Positions 59,421-64,000 of a stretch of DNA of 64,000 bases are shown here, one piece after another. Origin of the DNA: an uncultured Subdoligranulum sp. (GTDB taxonomy: Bacteria; Bacillota; Clostridia; Oscillospirales; Ruminococcaceae); NCBI GenBank assembly GCA_900545545.1, contig UQZO01000001.1:434001-498000 (forward strand), given 5' to 3'. How positions within the stretch are numbered: position 1 is the first letter of the stretch; every line of letters starts with the position of its first letter. The position numbers were made by a program, and so were the translations under genes. The notes under the pieces are model-generated. The model worked only from the letters and a program-made list of their open reading frames with translations, was not told the origin of the DNA and did not search any database.

Positions 59421-61291
59421 AGCTGTTTCTCCTTACAATGGGCCAGCACATCAGCCGTCAATGCGGCGGCATCCAGTTGCTGGTCGCGGCGCAGCTGCGG
59501 AACGTTTGCGTGCAGAAGGTGTGTGTTATCCACGGCGTGAAGCAGGAACTTGCCCCGCCAACCGGATTGCTGCAAAGCAAAGCACAGCTGCTGGCCGATG
59601 CTGCCGGTGCGGATCGAATCTTCGGCAAAAAGGATCAGATCATAAGATTGCAGAGCCTTGCAAAGGCCGTCGGGCAAAGGATAAAGGCGTACAAGTTTAT
59701 AACAGTCTGCCGCAACATGATTCTGCTGGAGCAGATCGCAGGCGGCGATGATTTCTTCGGCTTCTGCGCCGTAGCTGACCAGCGCAATCCGGGCACCGGG
59801 ATGCGTTTCAATGAGGTCAAAGGTATTGCCGGTACAGCCCAATGCTTGCAGTGCCGGTTTCTGATCGCCGCGTGCATAGCGAATCGCACGGGGGCCACGG
59901 GCTTCACGGACGAGATAGGTTAGCCAATATCTCAGTTCCTCGTAGTTGGCCGGGGCATATACGGGAATACCGACATGACTGAAAAAGGCCGTATCATAGA
60001 TGCCCTGATGGGTTTCGCCGTCCCCGGGGACAAGTCCCGCACGGTCTACAGCAAACAGCACATCCAGCTTCATCAGATTGACATCGTGGATGATCTGATC
60101 ATAAGCCCGCTGGAAAAAGGTGGAGTAGATGGCCACCACCGGCAGCAGTCCCTGGCTGGCCAAACCGGCCGCAAAGCTGACGGCATGTTCCTCTGCCATG
60201 CCCACATCAAAGAAGCGATCTGTGTGGGCGTGCTTGAAGAAGTTGAGGCCGGTGCCGTATTTCATGGCGGCTGTTATGGCGCAAAGACGCGGTTCCTCAT
60301 TGCCCAGCTCTGCCAATGTTGATCCGAAAGTAGTCGAGAAAGAGTCCTTCGGCGAGAGTTCCGGATCGGTCAGGTGATTCAGATCGATGGAAGAAACGGC
60401 ATGGAACTCACCGGGGTTTTCCTCTGCCTGCTTGAGGCCCTTGCCTTTCTGAGTGACCACATGCAGGAAGATGGGCGCAAACTGTTCACGCAGATTGTTC
60501 AGCATTTGTTCCAACATGATAACGTCGTGCCCGTCTACCGGACCGATATACTGGAATCCCATCTCCTCAAACATCGTGGAGTGATAGATTCCCCGCCGCA
60601 CAAGCTGTTTTCCGCCCTGCAGTGCTCGCACCAGAGCATCACCGATCAACGGAATGCTGTCCAGCATGGTTTCCATCTGCGCCTTGGCATGGAAATATTT
60701 GGGGTCGGTACGCAGTTTGGTGAGATAGTTCGCCATCTGGCCGACGTTCTTGGAAATCGACATTTTGTTGTCGTTCAGAATGACGATCAGGTTGTTCAGC
60801 TTGCTGACGTTGTTCATGCCTTCGTAGACCATACCGCCGGTGAAAGCGCCGTCACCCACGATGACAACAACCTTTCCCGGCTCGTTTTTGATCTTTTTGG
60901 CACGTGCAATGCCAATGGCCGTGGACAAGGCAGCACTGCCGTGTCCGGCTACAAAGGTATCGCAATTACTTTCTTTGGGATTGGGAAATCCCGAAATGCC
61001 GTCTTTCTGGCGCAAGGCGGCAAAGCCTTCCCGTCGGCCGGTCAGCAGTTTGTGGGTATAACACTGGTGCCCCACGTCAAAAAGAATTTTATCCTGCGGT
61101 AAATCCAGTGTGCGGTGCAAAGCAACGGTCAATTCCACCACACCCAGGTTGGACGACAGATGCCCGCCCGTAGAGGAAACACTTTGAATCAAAAACTGGC
61201 GAATTTCCTCGCACAGCTGCGGCAGATCGTTCTCCGCCAATAATTTTACATCGCCCGGCGCCTGAATACGCTCCAAAAGCGGATAGGTCAT
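59417..61291 (-). CDS. dxs: 1-deoxy-D-xylulose-5-phosphate synthase
   Basis: Dxs makes the first intermediate of the MEP isoprenoid pathway from pyruvate and glyceraldehyde 3-phosphate, using thiamine diphosphate. The 624-residue protein has GDGAFTGGMVYEGMNN with the metal-binding DG...N motif and HxxSTHLS-like SSTGGHLSSNLGVVELT at the N-terminus. DRAGLVPGDGETHQG marks the middle domain. GAGGTG precedes the ATG. It pairs functionally with ispA two genes upstream. Confidence 0.97.
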   Translation of the reverse strand: MTYPLLERIQAPGDVKLLAENDLPQLCEEIRQFLIQSVSSTGGHLSSNLGVVELTVALHRTLDLPQDKILFDVGHQCYTHKLLTGRREGFAALRQKDGISGFPNPKESNCDTFVAGHGSAALSTAIGIARAKKIKNEPGKVVVIVGDGAFTGGMVYEGMNNVSKLNNLIVILNDNKMSISKNVGQMANYLTKLRTDPKYFHAKAQMETMLDSIPLIGDALVRALQGGKQLVRRGIYHSTMFEEMGFQYIGPVDGHDVIMLEQMLNNLREQFAPIFLHVVTQKGKGLKQAEENPGEFHAVSSIDLNHLTDPELSPKDSFSTTFGSTLAELGNEEPRLCAITAAMKYGTGLNFFKHAHTDRFFDVGMAEEHAVSFAAGLASQGLLPVVAIYSTFFQRAYDQIIHDVNLMKLDVLFAVDRAGLVPGDGETHQGIYDTAFFSHVGIPVYAPANYEELRYWLTYLVREARGPRAIRYARGDQKPALQALGCTGNTFDLIETHPGARIALVSYGAEAEEIIAACDLLQQNHVAADCYKLVRLYPLPDGLCKALQSYDLILFAEDSIRTGSIGQQLCFALQQSGWRGKFLLHAVDNTHLLHANVPQLRRDQQLDAAALTADVLAHCKEKQL

Positions 61292-61322
61292 TTTTCAGCA
61301 CCTCGCAGTAGTTTTTACACAA

Positions 61323-61790
61323 TCATACCATCGGCATGGCAAACCCCAGCGCAATGCCCAATACCGCACCGGTCAAGACTTCAATCGGCGTATGGCCGAC
61401 CATTTCCTTAAGTTTTCTGCCGCCCAGAAACGGGAAGGATGCCGCGCCCTGGTCCATCCACTCACTGAACATGCGGTTCAGCAGTTTTGCCTGTTCACCC
61501 GTTTCATAGCGAACGCCCATGGCGTCGTACATCACAATAATGGACAAAACTGCGGCTATGGCAAACTGGGAGGAACTTATGCCACAGTATCGGCCTGTTG
61601 CTACCACCATGGCGCAAACCGTGGCAGAGTGGGAACTCGGCATGCCGCCTGCACCCCACATTCTCTCGGCTATAAAGCGGTGGAAGATAAACAGATTCAG
61701 CAACACCTTAATGAGCTGGGCCAAAAGCGAGGCGCACAGCGCCGTTACCAGTACAAAATTCCAGCTCAAAGCAGCATGCAGCAATGTCAT
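61323..61790 (-). CDS. Divergent PAP2-family protein (DUF212-like)
   Basis: The 155-residue protein has four or five membrane helices and the motif GGMPSSHSATVCAMV, like a PAP2 phosphatase motif. VGHTPIEVLTGAVLG sits near the C-terminus. This is the divergent PAP2/DUF212 family, which may act on prenyl or lipid phosphates; no activity is proven. It sits between ispA and dxs, which fits a role with isoprenoid phosphates, an inference from position. Confidence 0.85.
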   Translation of the reverse strand: MTLLHAALSWNFVLVTALCASLLAQLIKVLLNLFIFHRFIAERMWGAGGMPSSHSATVCAMVVATGRYCGISSSQFAIAAVLSIIVMYDAMGVRYETGEQAKLLNRMFSEWMDQGAASFPFLGGRKLKEMVGHTPIEVLTGAVLGIALGFAMPMV

Positions 61791-61801
61791 AGGTCACGTC
61801 C

Positions 61802-62689
61802 TCATTTTTTCCGTTGTAAAAGCTCTGCGGCCAGCATACGCAGGAAATCCGCCGACGGGCCAAGATCCTGCAAAGCGCACAAGGCTTTTTCATTATGGCG
61901 CTCGGCCAATTCGCGGGCGCCGTCCAGACCGTATAAGGTTACAAAAGTGGTTTTATCATTGTCCGCATCGCTGCCTACCGGCTTGCCAAGCTCCTCTGTG
62001 GTAGAGGTGACGTCCAGGATGTCGTCTACAATCTGGAAGACGAGTCCTACCTCGGCAGCATACGCGGCCAAAGCCTGCTGCGTGGTTTGCCCGGCTCCGG
62101 CAGCCGAACAGCCCAATTGGGTGGCGGCAATGATCAAGGCTCCGGTTTTATGGGCGTGCAGTTCGCGGAGCTCCTCTTCTGTGGCTGCCTGGGTTTCATA
62201 GCGTTTATCCAGCTCCTGACCGTACAGCATGCCACGGGCACCGCCGCCTTTAGCAAGAATGGCTGCGGCAGATACGCGGCTTTCGGCAGGCAGGTCCGCG
62301 TGGGCAATCACTTCAAAGGCAGCCGTTACCAGTGCATCGGCCGCCAACAGAGCCGTCGCTTCCCCGTATTGTTTGTGACAGCTGGGACGCCCCCGGCGGA
62401 AATCATCATTGTCCATGCAGGGCATATCATCGTGAATGAGAGAATAACAGTGCAGCATTTCCAGCGCACAAGCGTAATCCAATGCCTTTTCTGCCGGTGC
62501 ACCGCTTAATTGGCAAGCGGCCAATGTCAGTACGGCGCGGATGCGCTTTCCCCCGCCCAGCAGACTGTAACGCGCTGCCTGGCCGATTTCCGCAGTGGCC
62601 GGAAGATAAGCGTCACAGAGCTGTGCAAGCCGGTCTTCTGTCATTTGCGCCCAATCCGAAAAGAGGGCGCGATATTCTTCGTGAGTCAT
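61802..62689 (-). CDS. ispA: Farnesyl/geranyl diphosphate synthase
   Basis: It condenses isopentenyl diphosphate units into short prenyl chains. The 295-residue protein has the first Asp-rich motif DDMPCMDNDDFRRGRP near residue 83 and the second, QIVDDILDVT, near 223, both intact. SLLGGGKRIRAVL gives the early substrate-binding Lys/Arg. Chain length is probably C15, as in most xse-cluster homologues, but cannot be proven here. It overlaps xseB by 4 bp. Confidence 0.95.
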   Translation of the reverse strand: MTHEEYRALFSDWAQMTEDRLAQLCDAYLPATAEIGQAARYSLLGGGKRIRAVLTLAACQLSGAPAEKALDYACALEMLHCYSLIHDDMPCMDNDDFRRGRPSCHKQYGEATALLAADALVTAAFEVIAHADLPAESRVSAAAILAKGGGARGMLYGQELDKRYETQAATEEELRELHAHKTGALIIAATQLGCSAAGAGQTTQQALAAYAAEVGLVFQIVDDILDVTSTTEELGKPVGSDADNDKTTFVTLYGLDGARELAERHNEKALCALQDLGPSADFLRMLAAELLQRKK

Positions 62690-62901
62690 ACGCTCTCTCC
62701 TGTTTTTTGCGCCAGTTCCGCATCAATCTCTTCAATGCGAAGTTTGGCGTCATCCAAAGTCTGTTTACAATAGCTGATCAGGTTGGCAGCCTCCGCATAT
62801 ACCTTCACGGACTGTGCCAACGGTGTGGTATCATCCTGCAGAACAGCCAGCAGCTCCTGCAGGCGCTGCATGGCTTCTTCAAACGATTTCGGCTGCTTCA
62901 T
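62686..62901 (-). CDS. xseB: Exodeoxyribonuclease VII small subunit
   Basis: XseB partners XseA in cutting single-stranded DNA. The 71-residue length is normal, with SFEEAMQRLQELLAVLQDDTTPLAQSVKVYAE, the family pattern. The start at 62901 overlaps the xseA stop (ATGA); a frame open to 62952 lies in xseA and is rejected. Confidence 0.94.
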   Translation of the reverse strand: MKQPKSFEEAMQRLQELLAVLQDDTTPLAQSVKVYAEAANLISYCKQTLDDAKLRIEEIDAELAQKTGESV

Positions 62902-64000
62902 CGGCCGTTGCTCCCTTGTTGTGTGATTTTGCGTACCGACTGTACTGTGCAATCGGCCTCGGCGGTGGCGCCGCGCAGTGTAAAAGCCTGGCCTGGCTGC
63001 ATTGCCTCGACCGGCTGTACTTCTTCGCCGCAGGTGGCGATGGTGTATCCCCGCGCCAGTACGCCGTAGGGGTTCAAAGACTGCGCCAGGGCTGCCGCTG
63101 ATTGCAGTTCCCGCTCAGCCTGTTGGGTTTTATGCTGCTGGGCACGGGCAAGCATTTCTTGCATGTGCAGCAATTCCTGCTGGCGCCGTTCCATTGCCTG
63201 ATGCTGGCGCTGTGCACTTTGCTGCCCGGAGGCCATTCTGAATTTATTATAGCATACTTGAATACGATTCTGTATATTTTTTTGAATATTATCCTGTAAA
63301 ACGGATAATTTTTGCATAACTTCGCTGCGGTCCGGGACGCAAAGTTCCGCTGCTGCAGAAGGCGTGGGGGCGCGCAAATCGGCCACATAATCGAGAAGCG
63401 TCGTGTCGATCTCGTGACCCACTGCAGAAACGACCGGCTTGCGGCAAGCCGCCGCGGCCCGTGCGATTCGCTCGCTGTTGAAGATCCAGAGATCTTCCTT
63501 GCTGCCGCCGCCGCGTGTGATCAGAATCAAATCCGGCCGCGAATCGCGGTCAAGTGCCCGGATTCCATCCACGATACTGCGTTCGGCCTCCAAACCCTGC
63601 ACGGTGACGGGCGCCAACAGCAAACGGACCATCGGCCACCGGCGTCCGATTACATTCTGAACGTCCTGCCATGCGGCACCGGTTTTGCTGGTGACCACTC
63701 CAATACAGTGCGGTACTGCCGGTAGGGCGCGCTTTCGCTCAGGGGCGAAAAGTCCCTCGGCCTCTAGTTTTTTGTACAGTGCATCGAATGCCATCTGAGC
63801 GGCACCGGCGCCAAAGGGACGCATATAATCCACATACAGCTGGAACGCGCCATCCCGTTCGTAGATGGTAGCATGCCCGTATGCCAAAACCAGCATACCA
63901 TTTTGCGGCTCAAAATTCAAAAGACGGGCCTGGCTACGGAACATGACCCCCTTGACACTGGAAGATTCATCTTTCAGCGTGAAATACAGGTGCCCGCTTT
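62898..64000 (-). CDS. xseA: Exodeoxyribonuclease VII large subunit (N-terminal end outside window)
   Basis: XseA is the catalytic subunit. At least 367 residues are here and the frame stays open at the right edge, so the start lies beyond 64000. The visible start SGHLYFTLKDESSSVKGVMFRSQA is the OB-fold nucleic-acid domain. The catalytic domain has IGVVTSKTGAAWQDVQNVIGRRWP and LILITRGGGSKEDLWIFNSE. A coiled coil rich in Gln/Arg/Glu follows (about 63000-63300), and the end LNPYGVLARGYTIA is standard. Confidence 0.96.
   Translation of the reverse strand, partial: SGHLYFTLKDESSSVKGVMFRSQARLLNFEPQNGMLVLAYGHATIYERDGAFQLYVDYMRPFGAGAAQMAFDALYKKLEAEGLFAPERKRALPAVPHCIGVVTSKTGAAWQDVQNVIGRRWPMVRLLLAPVTVQGLEAERSIVDGIRALDRDSRPDLILITRGGGSKEDLWIFNSERIARAAAACRKPVVSAVGHEIDTTLLDYVADLRAPTPSAAAELCVPDRSEVMQKLSVLQDNIQKNIQNRIQVCYNKFRMASGQQSAQRQHQAMERRQQELLHMQEMLARAQQHKTQQAERELQSAAALAQSLNPYGVLARGYTIATCGEEVQPVEAMQPGQAFTLRGATAEADCTVQSVRKITQQGSNGR

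Overview
The window is 64 kb of a Gram-positive chromosome with about 55% G+C by eye. Gene content points to the Clostridia, most likely Oscillospirales near Gemmiger, Subdoligranulum or Faecalibacterium. That placement is an inference from a fused SecDF, reverse rubrerythrin, a T-box, an L-box, GerA and SpoIIM homologues, NrdR, RNase M5 and the xse-isp-dxs-tlyA-nadK-argR-recN cluster. Nothing identifies the species directly. Almost all of the window is housekeeping DNA. I see no CRISPR array, prophage or intact transposase.

Left part (1-29.6 kb, mostly + strand): the 3' part of alaS, a HIT hydrolase, a phosphoribosyltransferase, comEC, holA and rnmV. A minus-strand pair follows (large membrane protein and RluA-type pseudouridine synthase). 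Next come tRNA-Leu, an aminotransferase, secDF and nrdR, then a DUF421/DUF4363 pair diverging from a complete gerA-like operon. A surface-polymer O-acylation set (DUF4358 lipoprotein, MBOAT, DHHW) follows. After it lie a Gx transporter, reverse rubrerythrin, a second DUF421 protein, a lipid kinase, lon, engB, a methyltransferase and hslO.

Middle (29.6-45.8 kb): a six-tRNA cluster behind a consensus promoter, then a cobO gene between two nearly identical 260-bp structured direct repeats. Then come nadE, a small XRE/DUF6773/CPBP module, and an L-box-controlled asd-dapA-dapB-capA-ACT operon for lysine and diaminopimelate. queA, tgt, yajC, a TIGR04086 protein, spoIIM and a Xer recombinase follow. 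A gene-free stretch of about 775 bp with several palindromes leads into the sugar transporter operon.

Right part (45.8-64 kb): an mglBAC-type sugar ABC operon with an internal terminator hairpin and an unusually long permease. The minus strand then carries radA, an SseB-family gene and a TIM-barrel gene, T-box-controlled tyrS, and the tightly coupled xseA-xseB-ispA-PAP2-dxs-tlyA-nadK-argR-recN cluster, which runs off the right edge.

The best candidates for something undescribed are the paired 260-bp repeats around cobO, the coiled-coil extension on the sugar permease, the hairpin-rich region at 45.2-45.8 kb, and the germination and sporulation genes if the host proves to be a supposed non-sporeformer.
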